This document shows positions 17,675-27,164 of a stretch of DNA of 64,000 nt, piece after piece. A program made the position numbers and the translations under genes. The DNA is taken from positions 666,471 through 730,470 of the forward strand of contig NZ_LMTJ01000001.1 of NCBI RefSeq assembly GCF_001510715.1. Direction: 5' to 3'. How positions within the stretch are numbered: position 1 is the first letter of the stretch; each line of letters starts with the position of its first letter. Source of the DNA: Bacillus sp. FJAT-29814. Its GTDB lineage: Bacteria; Bacillota; Bacilli; Bacillales; Cytobacillaceae. The notes beneath the pieces are model-generated. The model was not told the DNA's origin, did no database searches, and was given only the letters and a program-made list of their open reading frames with translations.

Positions 17675-19650
17675 CCTTCATTCCCCCCCTCGGAAACAGA
17701 GATATTTTCATTTTCCAAAATGTTATCATCTTCCTCTAAACCGAACGCCACATTGCTTTCAATCCATTTCCGGCGCGGTTCCACTTTATCGCCCATCAGC
17801 GTCGTAACCCGGCGTTCCGCACGTGCGGCGTCGTCGATTTTCACCCGGATCAGCGTACGTTTTTCCGGGTCCATCGTTGTTTCCCACAGCTGGTCGGCAT
17901 TCATTTCGCCAAGACCTTTATAGCGCTGAATAATATAGCCGCGGCCAACCTTCTTCATGGCCGTTTGCAATTCCTGTTCATTCCAGGCATATTCAATGAT
18001 TTCTTTTTTGCCGGTGCCCTTGCTGACTTTGTAAAGCGGAGGTAGGGCAATATAAACTCGTCCTGCTTCCACAAGCGGCTTCATGTATCGGTAAAAGAAT
18101 GTTAGCAATAATACCTGGATATGGGCTCCGTCCGTGTCGGCATCGGTCATAATAATGATTTTATCGTAGTTAATATCTTCAAGATTAAAATCAGTGCCGA
18201 CCCCGCCGCCGATCGTGTAAATCATTGTATTGATTTCTTCGTTTTTAAAAATGTCAGCCAGCTTTGCTTTTTCAGTATTGATAACTTTACCTCTTAGCGG
18301 AAGGACAGCCTGGAAACGGCGGTCGCGGCCTTGCTTCGCAGAACCGCCCGCTGAATCCCCCTCAACCAGGTAAAGCTCATTTTTTTGCGGGTTGCGTGAT
18401 TGTGCCGGTGTCAATTTACCGGACAGCATTGCCTCGGAGCGTTTGCGTTTCTTGCCGCTTCTCGCATCCTCACGGGCTTTTCTGGCCGCTTCGCGTGCTT
18501 GAAAGGCTTTCACTGATTTTTTGACAAGCAGTGAGCTGATATCCGGGTTTTCTTCCAAGAAGTAGGAAAGATGTTCAGAGACAACCGCATCTACAGCCGA
18601 TCTCGCTTCACTTGTGCCCAATTTTCCTTTTGTTTGGCCCTCAAATTGCAATAGCTGTTCCGGGATCCGCACTGAAACGATTGCGGACAATCCTTCGCGA
18701 ATATCGGCCCCATCAAGGTTTTTGTCTTTGTCCTTTAATAAGCCAACCTTGCGGGCATGGTCGTTAAACACCCTTGTCATTGCCGTTTTGGCTCCGATTT
18801 CGTGGGTGCCGCCGTCTTTAGTGCGAACGTTGTTAACAAACGACAGGACGTTTTCTGAATAGCCGTCATTGAATTGAAAGGCAAAATCCACTTCAATTCC
18901 GTTTTGTGAACCCTCAAAGCTGACTACCGGATGAAGGGAATCCTTCTCTTCATTCAAATAAGCGACAAAAGCCTCAATCCCATTCTCATAATGGTAGGTT
19001 TCGCGCACATCATTCCGCTCATCAATAATCTCGATTTTTAACCCTTTTAATAAAAATGCCGACTCTCTTAACCTCTCACCCAGCGTTTCAAAATTATAGC
19101 TGATGGTCGAGAAAATGGTCGGGTCTGGTTTAAAGTGAATGGTGGTTCCGCTTTGGTTCGTTTTACCGATTTTCTCAAGTGTAGTTACAGGCTTTCCGCC
19201 ATTTTCAAATCGCTGTTCATACGTAAAGCCGTCACGCTTGATGGTGACGACCAGCCATTCCGACAATGCGTTCACGACAGATGCACCAACACCGTGCAAA
19301 CCGCCGCTTGTCTTATAGCCGCCCTGGCCGAATTTACCCCCGGCGTGGAGGATCGTTAAGATGACCTCAGGGGTCGGTTTCCCCATTTTATGCATGCCCG
19401 TAGGCATCCCGCGTCCTTTGTCAACGACGCTGATTGAATTGTCTTTATGGATTTTTACAATGATGTGGTCGCCAAACCCTGCAAGCGCTTCATCCACCGC
19501 GTTATCGACAATTTCATAAACGAGATGATGAAGACCCCGTGAATCTGTGCTGCCGATGTACATCCCCGGGCGCTTTCGGACCGCTTCGAGACCTTCAAGC
19601 ACCTGGATGGCATCATCATTATAATCAAAAGCTTGCTGATTTCTTGCCAC
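17671..19650 (-). CDS. parE: DNA topoisomerase IV subunit B
   Basis: 659 residues from a GTG start 7 nt after AAAGGGG. The GHKL ATPase domain has [18 protein letters not shown] and [17 protein letters not shown]; the TOPRIM domain has [15 protein letters not shown] and the DADTDGAH metal site. It provides ATP-driven strand passage with ParC. The order yneT-parE-parC is that of B. subtilis near its terminus. Confidence 0.97.
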   Translation of the reverse strand: MARNQQAFDYNDDAIQVLEGLEAVRKRPGMYIGSTDSRGLHHLVYEIVDNAVDEALAGFGDHIIVKIHKDNSISVVDKGRGMPTGMHKMGKPTPEVILTILHAGGKFGQGGYKTSGGLHGVGASVVNALSEWLVVTIKRDGFTYEQRFENGGKPVTTLEKIGKTNQSGTTIHFKPDPTIFSTISYNFETLGERLRESAFLLKGLKIEIIDERNDVRETYHYENGIEAFVAYLNEEKDSLHPVVSFEGSQNGIEVDFAFQFNDGYSENVLSFVNNVRTKDGGTHEIGAKTAMTRVFNDHARKVGLLKDKDKNLDGADIREGLSAIVSVRIPEQLLQFEGQTKGKLGTSEARSAVDAVVSEHLSYFLEENPDISSLLVKKSVKAFQAREAARKAREDARSGKKRKRSEAMLSGKLTPAQSRNPQKNELYLVEGDSAGGSAKQGRDRRFQAVLPLRGKVINTEKAKLADIFKNEEINTMIYTIGGGVGTDFNLEDINYDKIIIMTDADTDGAHIQVLLLTFFYRYMKPLVEAGRVYIALPPLYKVSKGTGKKEIIEYAWNEQELQTAMKKVGRGYIIQRYKGLGEMNADQLWETTMDPEKRTLIRVKIDDAARAERRVTTLMGDKVEPRRKWIESNVAFGLEEDDNILENENISVSEGGNEG

Positions 19651-19881
19651 TAAAATACCCCTTTCATTCCCTCACAAAAGAAACACTTTTTCTATTTATA
19701 AACAATCATTTAAAAAAATGAATGAAGTTTAAAACATTCCAGAACAAATGTTTGTTACTTAATTTTACCATAAGTTCTTTGCGTGTCTAAGCTTTATTTT
19801 AGCGATTTATTTTGATTTGGCAAATATGTATTTTATAACAACATCGATTTACGGTATCATTTCCCGGATAAAAAACAAAAA

Positions 19882-19902
19882 ACTGCCCGATTTTTTGGCA
19901 GC
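19882..19902 (-). terminator. Terminator of the CoA-binding protein gene
   Basis: AACTGCC / GGCAG(C) hairpin with leftward T-run. Confidence 0.6.
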
Positions 19903-19914
19903 TTTTTAGGATAA

Positions 19915-20334
19915 TTATTGATTCCGTGTATAGGCGTGCATAACCTTAATGCAACGGTCCATAATCACTGTGTAGCCTTTTTCTTTTAAGAAATTGTAGG
20001 CGTCTTCATTGACGAGGCCTTGCTGTGCCCAAAAAACATCCGCATCAATTTCAACAAATTCCTTGGCAACATCTAATAATTGCTCGGAACGCCGGAATAC
20101 GTTAACGATATCGACATGACCTTCAATGTCCTTTAATGACGCCACCGCTTTAACACCTAAAGCTTCATCGATTGTTGGGTTAACCGGGATGATCTCGTAA
20201 CCCGCTTGCTGCATCACCTCGGAAACTTGGTAGGAGGTGCGCTCCGGATTATTGCTTAATCCGACAACCGCAATTCTTTTCGCTTTTTTCAAAATTGCCC
20301 CAATCTCTTCAAGGCTTGGATTTTCAATTGCCAT
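19915..20334 (-). CDS. yneT: CoA-binding domain protein (YneT-like)
   Basis: 139 residues from the ATG 8 nt after AAGGAG; a GTG three codons earlier overlaps the ribosome site and is less likely. A Rossmann-type CoA_binding_2 fold: AVVGLSNNPERTSY at about residue 24 is the dinucleotide-like loop, followed by VNPT and DIVNVFRRSE, VFWAQQG. Family members resemble the CoA-binding part of succinyl-CoA synthetase; no reaction is established. Position next to parE supports the orthology call. Confidence 0.85.
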   Translation of the reverse strand: MAIENPSLEEIGAILKKAKRIAVVGLSNNPERTSYQVSEVMQQAGYEIIPVNPTIDEALGVKAVASLKDIEGHVDIVNVFRRSEQLLDVAKEFVEIDADVFWAQQGLVNEDAYNFLKEKGYTVIMDRCIKVMHAYTRNQ

Positions 20335-20403
20335 GATTTTCACTCCTTATGTTGGTCCATTTTCTTTATTTTACCTGTTTATCAAAAAAATATATAACAA
20401 AAA

Positions 20404-20422
20404 GCTTCCGATTCCCGGAAGC
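20404..20422 (-). terminator. Hairpin after the kinase-like gene
   Basis: GCTTCCG / CGGAAGC perfect 7-bp stem, 5-nt loop, with a leftward T-run. Confidence 0.65.
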
Positions 20423-20435
20423 CCTTGCAAAATAA

Positions 20436-21269
20436 TTAAAAATCAGTCTTAACTGCTGCACTAACCTTTGGAACAAATAAGGTGAAGCGGGCCCCATTCC
20501 CAGTGTTTTCAACGGTAACGATTCCATTCATGTTTTCCATAATCTTTTTTGTCATGTAAAGTCCAAGCCCTGTGCCATGCGGCTTTGTTGTAAAATACGG
20601 AGCAAATATAGTTTTCATTAAGCTCGGTTCTATTCCTCCGGCATTATTGGTAAATTCCGCAGTAATGAACTGTTCTGTTTCGACGATTTTGATCGTCAAG
20701 ATCCGACTGCTGCTTCCTGATTCCACAAAGGCATCCCTGGCATTGGTTAAGATATGCAAAACAGCTTGGCTGAATTCGTTAGGGAAGCCAAAGGCCGGCT
20801 GTTGCCCCCGGTATTCAAATCCCACCTCAATTCCATGATCTTTAAGCGTTTGGGAAAAAATAAACAGGGCATCTTCGATGGCATCCCCTACGGAAAATGT
20901 GCATTTTTCTTGATCGGGCTTATAGAACTTACGAAAATCGTTAATCGCTCGTGACATTAGATTGATTTGCATCATGCTTTCGCGGGTAAACCGGTCAATA
21001 AATTGCCCGTCAATCTCGCCAAATTCATCCGCCTCTTTTACATCCTGAATGAGATGGGATAGGTTTTTTAACGGGCGGCGCCATTGCTGGCCGATCGTGG
21101 TAATCATTTCACCCATCGCCGCAAGCCGAGCCTGTTGAATTAGCAACAGATCTTTCTCTTTGTTTTTGGCAATTTCATGTTGAAGGCGTTCCTCTAGTCG
21201 CCGATTAATCGCTTCGTATTTCTCTGCCAGATCCCGATAGCCTATTTGACTTTCTACTAGCCCTTTCAT
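20436..21269 (-). CDS. Histidine-kinase-like protein lacking the phospho-acceptor His
   Basis: 277 residues: an N-terminal coiled coil (about 12-50), a DHp-like segment with ARLAAMGEMITTIGQQWRRPL, and a C-terminal ATPase domain with N-box NARDAF, FAPYFTTK and GTGLGLYM. Relatives have HQWRQPL in the DHp helix; here the His is replaced by Gln61. The G1 box, usually DNAGGI or DNGGGI, is NNAGGI, so the adenine-contacting Asp is also lost. No membrane helix is present and no response regulator is adjacent. It is probably a pseudokinase that acts by binding, or a decaying gene. Both substitutions are direct reads. Confidence 0.75.
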   Translation of the reverse strand: MKGLVESQIGYRDLAEKYEAINRRLEERLQHEIAKNKEKDLLLIQQARLAAMGEMITTIGQQWRRPLKNLSHLIQDVKEADEFGEIDGQFIDRFTRESMMQINLMSRAINDFRKFYKPDQEKCTFSVGDAIEDALFIFSQTLKDHGIEVGFEYRGQQPAFGFPNEFSQAVLHILTNARDAFVESGSSSRILTIKIVETEQFITAEFTNNAGGIEPSLMKTIFAPYFTTKPHGTGLGLYMTKKIMENMNGIVTVENTGNGARFTLFVPKVSAAVKTDF

Positions 21270-21501
21270 ACATTCACATCCATTATTTTTTAGTATAGTA
21301 ATAATCTATTGAACGGTCTAACTGTCACTAGTTTATTGTTATACTAATTATAGGTTTTTACCTGCACGGGTTTCTACAAGTTAACAAATGGTTAGAAAAT
21401 TCTCCATACATTTGTAATAAAATTGACGTTAAATCTTCTTAATTTTTAGGAAAAATTTCCTGTTGATTTTCTTTCTTTTTGACGTTACAGGGTAAAAAAA
21501 T

Positions 21502-21520
21502 AACCGGCAGGAAGCCGGTT
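21502..21520 (-). terminator. Terminator of the GH18 gene
   Basis: Perfect AACCGGC / GCCGGTT stem with a 5-nt loop and a leftward run of T. Confidence 0.8.
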
Positions 21521-23259
21521 CAGTCGTTTTGGGTCACAATTTGATCAGGGATTAAATTTAAAGCCGTCCAAGCTGTTTGGTCCCCGAATAGCCTAGACCA
21601 ACTGGCTACTCCTGCCAGTTCATATTTCATAGACAAATCTGCGCGTTTTTTCAAAGACATTTCATCTTCAATCCATATTTTATAGGTGGCGTTCTCTCCT
21701 TGGTCAAGATATTCAGCGTAATTCTGGCCAGATTCAGGGTCATAACTTGACTGCACACTTTTTTCCGTCAGCCATGCCTTTACCTTATCCATTGACATCG
21801 CTATTGAGGACACCTCAACATTCCCGTCAGCGCCAGTTTGCTCCTTCCACAGCCTTGCATATAACGGTACCCCTAGTATCAATTTTTCCTTTGGAACATC
21901 CTTTAGCAGCCTTTGCAGATTATTCTCCACCCATGGCAAGCTTGACACACTGCCGGGACCGGTGGCTTTTGTGTGCTCATCATAAGCCATTACCACCAAG
22001 TAATCGACTATTTCAGCAAGCATCGGCCGGTTGTAAAAAGACGACCAGTTATTATTTTCACCTGCGGCAAAAGTAATGTCCATCGAGACAATCAGCCCTG
22101 CTTTATGCAAATATGGAACTGCCTCCCGCATCAATTGCGTGACGAGCCGCCCATCCTCTGGATAGACGTTTTCAATATCAAAATTAATCCCGTTTAGTTG
22201 ATACATTTGACTAAACGTAAGCAATAGCTGAATGATGTTCTTTCTTGATTCAAAATCTTTTAATGCATCATGGGTGAGCTCAGGGTCGAATGAATTGGAG
22301 AACAAGCCCCAAACCTGATAGCCCTTGCCTTGGGCCCATTTGCTATATTCCAGTGAGGCGAGGCTTTTAATTGAACCGTCTGCACCTGCAAGCGAAAACC
22401 AGGTCGGCGAAACGACATTCACCCCGGCCATGTCCGGTATTTTTGCAGAATTAGGGTTTTTTGTATAAACCGCTTCCCATGTTAAGTGAATCGGTCCGTT
22501 CATCTTAGGAGCTTGGGTTGTCTCTATTTCACGGTTGATGGTGATTTTTACAGGTTCTCCCTTTGTAATATATTCTTTTTTGAGATAGCCGCCGATTCCA
22601 TTCGCTTTCCTGACGAAATAAAAATCATCCTTTTCTCCCTCAATCGTGACCGCTTCCTTTGGCTTCATTTCCGTCACATATGGCGTTTGCCAAGAAGCGC
22701 CGGTGCGCAACCTTAACTTTTCTTTATTAATATCATTTTCTATCACTCTGGCAGATATGAATTGGTCCCCATCAGCCTGAATCAGTATCGCCCCGCTGTC
22801 CGGCAATTTCTCATATTGAATGCCGTAAAATGGCAGGATGGCGTCGAGCGCGACAAAAATCCTGCCATCCCGTGAAATAATCGGTGAAAGCTGCAAATCG
22901 ACCGGTGCATCGTTGACAAAATAGGTTAACGAATCGGTGGGCATCTGAACAACTTTACTTTTCGTCGTAATGATCATGGATTTTGATTTTTCATCATAAA
23001 GAATGCTTTGATCGATCTGTTCCTGCAAAAATGCCAAGGGGACAAAAAGGGAATTTCCCTCAACAAGGGCATTGGCCTGTTGCTGTCCCTTAAAAAGGAT
23101 TGGAAACTGGCCGTTAAAATAAGTCTTTTTTTCTTCCGAAGCAAACGGATATAATAATAGAATAATCGAAGAAAAAACCAGCAATAAACAGCAGACAATG
23201 CCCGTAATCAGCCATTTTTTTGATTGTTTTTTTGTTTTATGAATTTCAATCTGTGCCAT
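21520..23259 (-). CDS. Membrane-anchored family 18 glycosyl hydrolase
   Basis: 579 residues from the ATG 6 nt after GGGAGTG. One N-terminal membrane helix (about 17-40), a copper-amine-oxidase-like N domain (about 50-165), an SH3-type segment (about 165-235, RLRTGASWQTPYVTEMKPKE), and a GH18 barrel. The catalytic motif is LNGINFDIENV, matching DGxDxDxE with its acid Glu kept. Proteins of this build in Bacillus are spore-cortex or cell-wall N-acetylglucosaminidases. The substrate is probably peptidoglycan; expression in sporulation is possible but not shown. Confidence 0.82.
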   Translation of the reverse strand: MAQIEIHKTKKQSKKWLITGIVCCLLLVFSSIILLLYPFASEEKKTYFNGQFPILFKGQQQANALVEGNSLFVPLAFLQEQIDQSILYDEKSKSMIITTKSKVVQMPTDSLTYFVNDAPVDLQLSPIISRDGRIFVALDAILPFYGIQYEKLPDSGAILIQADGDQFISARVIENDINKEKLRLRTGASWQTPYVTEMKPKEAVTIEGEKDDFYFVRKANGIGGYLKKEYITKGEPVKITINREIETTQAPKMNGPIHLTWEAVYTKNPNSAKIPDMAGVNVVSPTWFSLAGADGSIKSLASLEYSKWAQGKGYQVWGLFSNSFDPELTHDALKDFESRKNIIQLLLTFSQMYQLNGINFDIENVYPEDGRLVTQLMREAVPYLHKAGLIVSMDITFAAGENNNWSSFYNRPMLAEIVDYLVVMAYDEHTKATGPGSVSSLPWVENNLQRLLKDVPKEKLILGVPLYARLWKEQTGADGNVEVSSIAMSMDKVKAWLTEKSVQSSYDPESGQNYAEYLDQGENATYKIWIEDEMSLKKRADLSMKYELAGVASWSRLFGDQTAWTALNLIPDQIVTQND

Positions 23260-23423
23260 ATATCTCACTCCCGTATATAATCGTACGGTAAGAAGGATGA
23301 AATGAAAAGAAATTTCTTAATTAAATAGTAAGTTTAGCGACAATACATAGACTATAGTGTTTTTTGAATAATACATGGTAAAATAAAAGAACCCGAATTT
23401 TTAATTGAAGGAGCTATCATTAA

Positions 23424-24023
23424 ATGATTCAAATTATTCTCGTAATCATCCTCGCCTATTTGCTTGGGTCGATTCCCTCAGGGTTAATCATTGGAAAGAC
23501 CTTTTATAAAACCGATATCCGCCAGCATGGCAGCGGTAATTTGGGCGGAACTAATACATTCCGGACACTTGGTGTGAAAGCAGGTTTAATCGTAACCATT
23601 GCTGATATTTTAAAAGGGACTTTGGCCGCAGCACTGCCTGGTTTGCTTTCCATTGATATGAATCCATTAATACCTGGTTTGTTGGCTGTTTTCGGGCATA
23701 CCTATCCAATCTTTGCCGGATTCCGCGGCGGGAAAGCCGTAGCAACCTCCGGAGGAGTTCTACTGTTTTATGCACCATTTTTGTTTATAACCCTGCTGTT
23801 GTCCTTTTTTATCAGTCTATACATAACGAAGTATGTGTCCTTGTCTTCAATGATCGCCGGCGTGATTGCCGTTCTTTATGTGTTGACGACCGGCGTGATT
23901 CAAAAATTGGACATCCCCCTTTTAGTCGCGGTATTCTTATTGGCCTCCTTCGTGGTTTACCGGCACAGGGCTAATATTAAAAGAATTAAGAATAAAACGG
24001 AGCCAAAAATAAGTTGGTTGTAA
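23424..24023 (+). CDS. plsY: Acyl-phosphate glycerol-3-phosphate acyltransferase
   Basis: 199 residues, integral membrane. The PlsY motifs are clear: [28 protein letters not shown] and [12 protein letters not shown]. It transfers the acyl chain from acyl-phosphate to glycerol-3-phosphate, the first step of phospholipid synthesis. GAAGGAG precedes the start. The B. subtilis counterpart (yneS) lies beside yneT-parE, as here, although two leftward genes separate them in this window. Confidence 0.96.
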   Translation: MIQIILVIILAYLLGSIPSGLIIGKTFYKTDIRQHGSGNLGGTNTFRTLGVKAGLIVTIADILKGTLAAALPGLLSIDMNPLIPGLLAVFGHTYPIFAGFRGGKAVATSGGVLLFYAPFLFITLLLSFFISLYITKYVSLSSMIAGVIAVLYVLTTGVIQKLDIPLLVAVFLLASFVVYRHRANIKRIKNKTEPKISWL

Positions 24024-24030
24024 ACAGGAA

Positions 24031-24054
24031 AAAAGGACCCCTCAAGGTCCTTTT
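24031..24054 (+). terminator. Terminator of plsY
   Basis: AAAAGGACC / GGTCCTTTT perfect stem with a 6-nt loop and T-run. Confidence 0.88.
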
Positions 24055-24149
24055 AATTTTCATGAAACTTTCATTTTTCTTCCGGCTGTGGAGTAGTAAT
24101 TAGAGTAAACTTAAGTTACCAAACTGCTTCATACCGGGAGGGACGTTAG

Positions 24150-24317
24150 ATGGAAACGTGTAAACAAAATTTTATATTTTCTACCCTTGTTTCCGACAGC
24201 ACGGATGTGAATGAATTTATCATTGAATTTTATGAAAACGCCGCCGATGAATCTCCTATAAAGATTACTAAAAATTTTGATGAACTACTCGATTTTTTAA
24301 ATGAATTAGAGAATTAA
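24150..24317 (+). CDS. Small acidic protein of unknown function
   Basis: 55 residues, METCKQNFIF start with GGGAGGG 7 nt upstream and its own terminator. It is acidic (many Glu/Asp in the second half) and predicted alpha/beta, ending FDELLDFLNELEN. No family recognised. Confidence 0.6.
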   Translation: METCKQNFIFSTLVSDSTDVNEFIIEFYENAADESPIKITKNFDELLDFLNELEN

Positions 24318-24323
24318 ACTGAG

Positions 24324-24354
24324 AAACAGAGTCCTTTATATCGGGACTCTGTTT
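24324..24354 (+). terminator. Terminator of the small acidic gene
   Basis: AAACAGAGTCC / GGACTCTGTTT stem with T-run. Confidence 0.88.
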
Positions 24355-24440
24355 TTGCATAAAAAATTATTCCAAAATTCCGAATAATCCACTATAGTAG
24401 TATTAAAGAACTATATAAAAATAGTACTATCGGAGGATGT

Positions 24441-25589
24441 ATGAAAAAAAGTGCCGTTATCCCATCTTTTCTGATCATAATAGGATGTAGCTTCTTGGCC
24501 TCCTTTCTCATCGTGCAACAACAAGAGCTTTCACAACAACCTGTCGTCGCAAAAGCTTCAGCCAGCCATAAGCCGCGTTTATTCGAAAATATTCAGCACG
24601 CCTATACCCCAAAAATTACGGTCGCTGCCATTGGCGATATCCTGATTCACAGCCCGCTTTATCGAGATGCTTTTAATGGGGCCAATTACGATTTTAACCC
24701 GATGTTTGAACAGGTTAAACCGTTGCTGCAAAATCCGGATATTCTTACAGCCAACCAGGAAAGCATGCTAGGCGGAGTTGAACTAGGTTTATCCGGTTAC
24801 CCTAAATTCAACAGCCCGCACCAAGTGGCCGATGCTCTCCAGGAAAATGGAGTTGACATCGTTTCAACAGCGAATAACCATACATTGGATCGTGGCGAGA
24901 AAGGAATCCGGTCGGAATCGGCCTATTTCAACAGCATAGGATTGCCGTACGTTGGCAGCTTTATCGATGCTGCTGACCAGAAAACCCTAAGGATTATCGA
25001 AAAAAACGGGATCAGGCTAGCGTTTCTTTCCTATACTTACGGAACGAACGGAATTTCTGTCCCAAAGGGAAAAGATTACTTAGTCAATATCATCGACCGC
25101 GAACGGATGGCACAAGAAATAGACCGGGCTAAAGCCGAGGTAGATGTTGTCATTATGAGCATTCATTGGGGAATTGAATACCAACGGAATCCGACCAACC
25201 AGCAAAAAGAGCTGGCAAACTTTTTAGCAAATAAGGGTGTTGACATCATTTTTGGTTCTCATCCACATGTTCTGCAACCAATGGAATGGATTCAAAGAGA
25301 AGATGGGAGAAAGACCTTTGTCGTCTATTCATTGGGGAACTTCCTTTCAGCCCAGACTGGCCAGTATAAAGATATTGGCGGGATCGCAAGCGTTGATATC
25401 ACTCTCGATAAATCCGCGGCGGCAACGATGGTGGAGCTGACAAATCCAGTCTTTTATCCGACATATGTTACAAAAGTAAATAATCATTACCGGGTAGTGC
25501 CGTTGGAGGAAGCAACCACAATTGGGCTTCCTAATGCGGTTGCAAAAAATAACGAAATTCAGGAACATATGGTACAATGGCTCCGATGA
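24441..25589 (+). CDS. CapA-family (PGA_cap) metallophosphatase-like protein
   Basis: 382 residues with an N-terminal membrane helix (about 5-25) and a CapA domain: AAIGDILIHSPLYRDA, ANQESMLGG, STANNHTLDRG, IMSIHWGIEYQ and FGSHPHVLQPME, all hallmark metal-site loops of the family. CapA itself helps poly-gamma-glutamate attachment, but stand-alone relatives are common in Bacillaceae and their substrate is unknown. GGAGG precedes the start. The CPBP-family gene starts 38 bp downstream and may be cotranscribed. Confidence 0.85.
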   Translation: MKKSAVIPSFLIIIGCSFLASFLIVQQQELSQQPVVAKASASHKPRLFENIQHAYTPKITVAAIGDILIHSPLYRDAFNGANYDFNPMFEQVKPLLQNPDILTANQESMLGGVELGLSGYPKFNSPHQVADALQENGVDIVSTANNHTLDRGEKGIRSESAYFNSIGLPYVGSFIDAADQKTLRIIEKNGIRLAFLSYTYGTNGISVPKGKDYLVNIIDRERMAQEIDRAKAEVDVVIMSIHWGIEYQRNPTNQQKELANFLANKGVDIIFGSHPHVLQPMEWIQREDGRKTFVVYSLGNFLSAQTGQYKDIGGIASVDITLDKSAAATMVELTNPVFYPTYVTKVNNHYRVVPLEEATTIGLPNAVAKNNEIQEHMVQWLR

Positions 25590-25627
25590 ACCAATAGAAA
25601 AAACATGGATTCACGGGGGAAGGCCGG

Positions 25628-26389
25628 ATGGAAAATCGGAACAATATCGGGGTTTTGATAAGTATTCAGTTTACGATTATGATTTTTCTTTTATCAAGAG
25701 GCATCTACACACCCTTCTTTGCGTTACTAGTTTGTTTATTCCTGACCATCCTCTTTTTAAAAGAACATAATCGAATTTTCACCTGGATTCTGCTCGCCTT
25801 TTTCGTTGGACATTTAACGACAGCCTATGGCGATCAATTCCTGGAAAGCTATCATTTTTCGCCCGCGTCTAATGTTATAATTAGTCAATTGCTTGGTCTG
25901 ATTCCAGTCGTGTTGGTCATTTATATTTTAGCGCAATTCAAGCAGAAACTATGGTATGACGGCGGGAAACAAAGAGTGGCACTATTGAATTTGAAAGGGT
26001 TTTTGTTTTTTACTGGCTTATTACTTTTCGTTATTTTGGGGCTGCTTTTCTCTCAAAAAGTAAACATAAGTTTCAGAGCTGTTTCATTCATTTTACTGGT
26101 TTCAATTATTCACGCTTTAGTAGATGAAGTTTTATGGCGTGGATTGCTGCTCCCCCAGTTCATCAAAACAATAGGTAAAAGCTGGGCTATGATCATTTCA
26201 AGTATCGCTTTCGGTTTGAGTTCGACGATGTTTGGTATATCAGTGCAAATTAGCTTCATCTTCATCGGCTTAGGCTTACTATTGACGTTTTTAACCGTTA
26301 AGACAAACAGTGTTCTTTCTGCGTTCGTCGTCCATACTTTGATTACGGTCATTATATTGTTAAGTGGCATGGTATTTCTGCCAATATAA
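25628..26389 (+). CDS. CPBP-family membrane protein with altered catalytic motifs
   Basis: 253 residues, about seven membrane helices. The CPBP/Abi core is recognisable: VDEVLWRG, which corresponds to EExxxR with the first Glu as Asp, and a C-terminal VVHTLITV His motif. The second motif, usually FxxxH, reads FGLSSTMF and has no His. Active family members are intramembrane proteases (Rce1-like, type II CAAX). Loss of the motif-2 His suggests altered or no protease activity. It shares a convergent terminator with yneQ. Confidence 0.7.
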   Translation: MENRNNIGVLISIQFTIMIFLLSRGIYTPFFALLVCLFLTILFLKEHNRIFTWILLAFFVGHLTTAYGDQFLESYHFSPASNVIISQLLGLIPVVLVIYILAQFKQKLWYDGGKQRVALLNLKGFLFFTGLLLFVILGLLFSQKVNISFRAVSFILLVSIIHALVDEVLWRGLLLPQFIKTIGKSWAMIISSIAFGLSSTMFGISVQISFIFIGLGLLLTFLTVKTNSVLSAFVVHTLITVIILLSGMVFLPI

Positions 26390-26429
26390 AACGAGGGCAC
26401 ACATCAGTTCTTGTGTATGCCCTCGTTTT
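26388..26429. terminator. Bidirectional terminator between convergent genes
   Basis: AAAACGAGGGC / GCCCTCGTTTT perfect outer stem with further pairing inside; serves the CPBP gene rightward and yneQ leftward. Confidence 0.88.
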
Positions 26430-26721
26430 TATCCCAAATATGTTGATACTGCCCTTCCTGAAGCAGGATTTCCTTCTGTTTCGGTCCTATTAAATCAAAG
26501 TGGGAATAGCCGTCCTTCCGATGGTCAATCCACTCTTTTTTCAGTCCGTATTTCTTCCCCCATTGTACTAGCCGATCAAGGTCACCACAGCCAACCTTTG
26601 TTACGGTATTATACCCAGGGAAACGGTCATCGAGCCAATAATGGGTGAGAAAAGCAATTTCGCCACGGTCGATTTTCTCTTTCCATTCGATCACGTCACG
26701 TCTCTTAATCCCAAACGCCAC
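26404..26721 (-). CDS. yneQ: Conserved protein YneQ-like
   Basis: 105 residues from a GTG start. The sequence MAFGIKR, FLTHYWLDDRFPGYNTVTKVGCGD and WGKKYGLKKEWIDH matches what I remember of B. subtilis YneQ, of unknown function. It is soluble, with several Trp/His. It follows yneP by 14 bp, as in B. subtilis, and is the last gene of a three-gene operon with the AAA ATPase. Confidence 0.75.
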   Translation of the reverse strand: MAFGIKRRDVIEWKEKIDRGEIAFLTHYWLDDRFPGYNTVTKVGCGDLDRLVQWGKKYGLKKEWIDHRKDGYSHFDLIGPKQKEILLQEGQYQHIWDKNEGIHKN

Positions 26722-26735
26722 CCATGCCTCACCTC

Positions 26736-27164
26736 TTACTTCTTTTTAATTTCCTCGTACTTTAAAAACCATTCAGGGAATGCCTTTTTAAACGAGGTCG
26801 GTCGAAAATTATTCTTCTTCACAATAATATGAGTCGAAGTTCCCTCGGCACATACTTCATCATTGCCGTTCATAATGGAGTAGCCATAAATGGTTTTAAT
26901 GCCGTCATTAAGCTCAACCCAGGTTTTCACAAAGGCCTTGTCGCCGTAACGAAGTGGTTTTTTGTAGGTGATTCCAATATCATACACCGGAGCATAATAG
27001 CCAGCCTCTTCCATCGATAAATAATTGTAGCCAAGGTCTTCGATTAAGCCTGTCCGGCCGAGCTCGAAGAACTTTAAATAGTTGGCATGATAAATCACGC
27101 CCATCATGTCTGTATCAGCATAATAAAGCTGAATTTCCCTAGTTGAAACAAAATAATGATCCAT
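26736..27164 (-). CDS. yneP: Hot-dog-fold acyl-CoA thioesterase (YneP-like)
   Basis: 142 residues. YYADTDMMGVIYHANYLKFFELGRTGLIEDLG is the 4-hydroxybenzoyl-CoA thioesterase-type motif, with the catalytic Asp in DTDMMG. It should hydrolyse acyl-CoA thioesters; the chain is unknown. Its ATG overlaps the stop of the upstream AAA gene by one base (TAATG), so translation is coupled. Confidence 0.88.
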   Translation of the reverse strand: MDHYFVSTREIQLYYADTDMMGVIYHANYLKFFELGRTGLIEDLGYNYLSMEEAGYYAPVYDIGITYKKPLRYGDKAFVKTWVELNDGIKTIYGYSIMNGNDEVCAEGTSTHIIVKKNNFRPTSFKKAFPEWFLKYEEIKKK

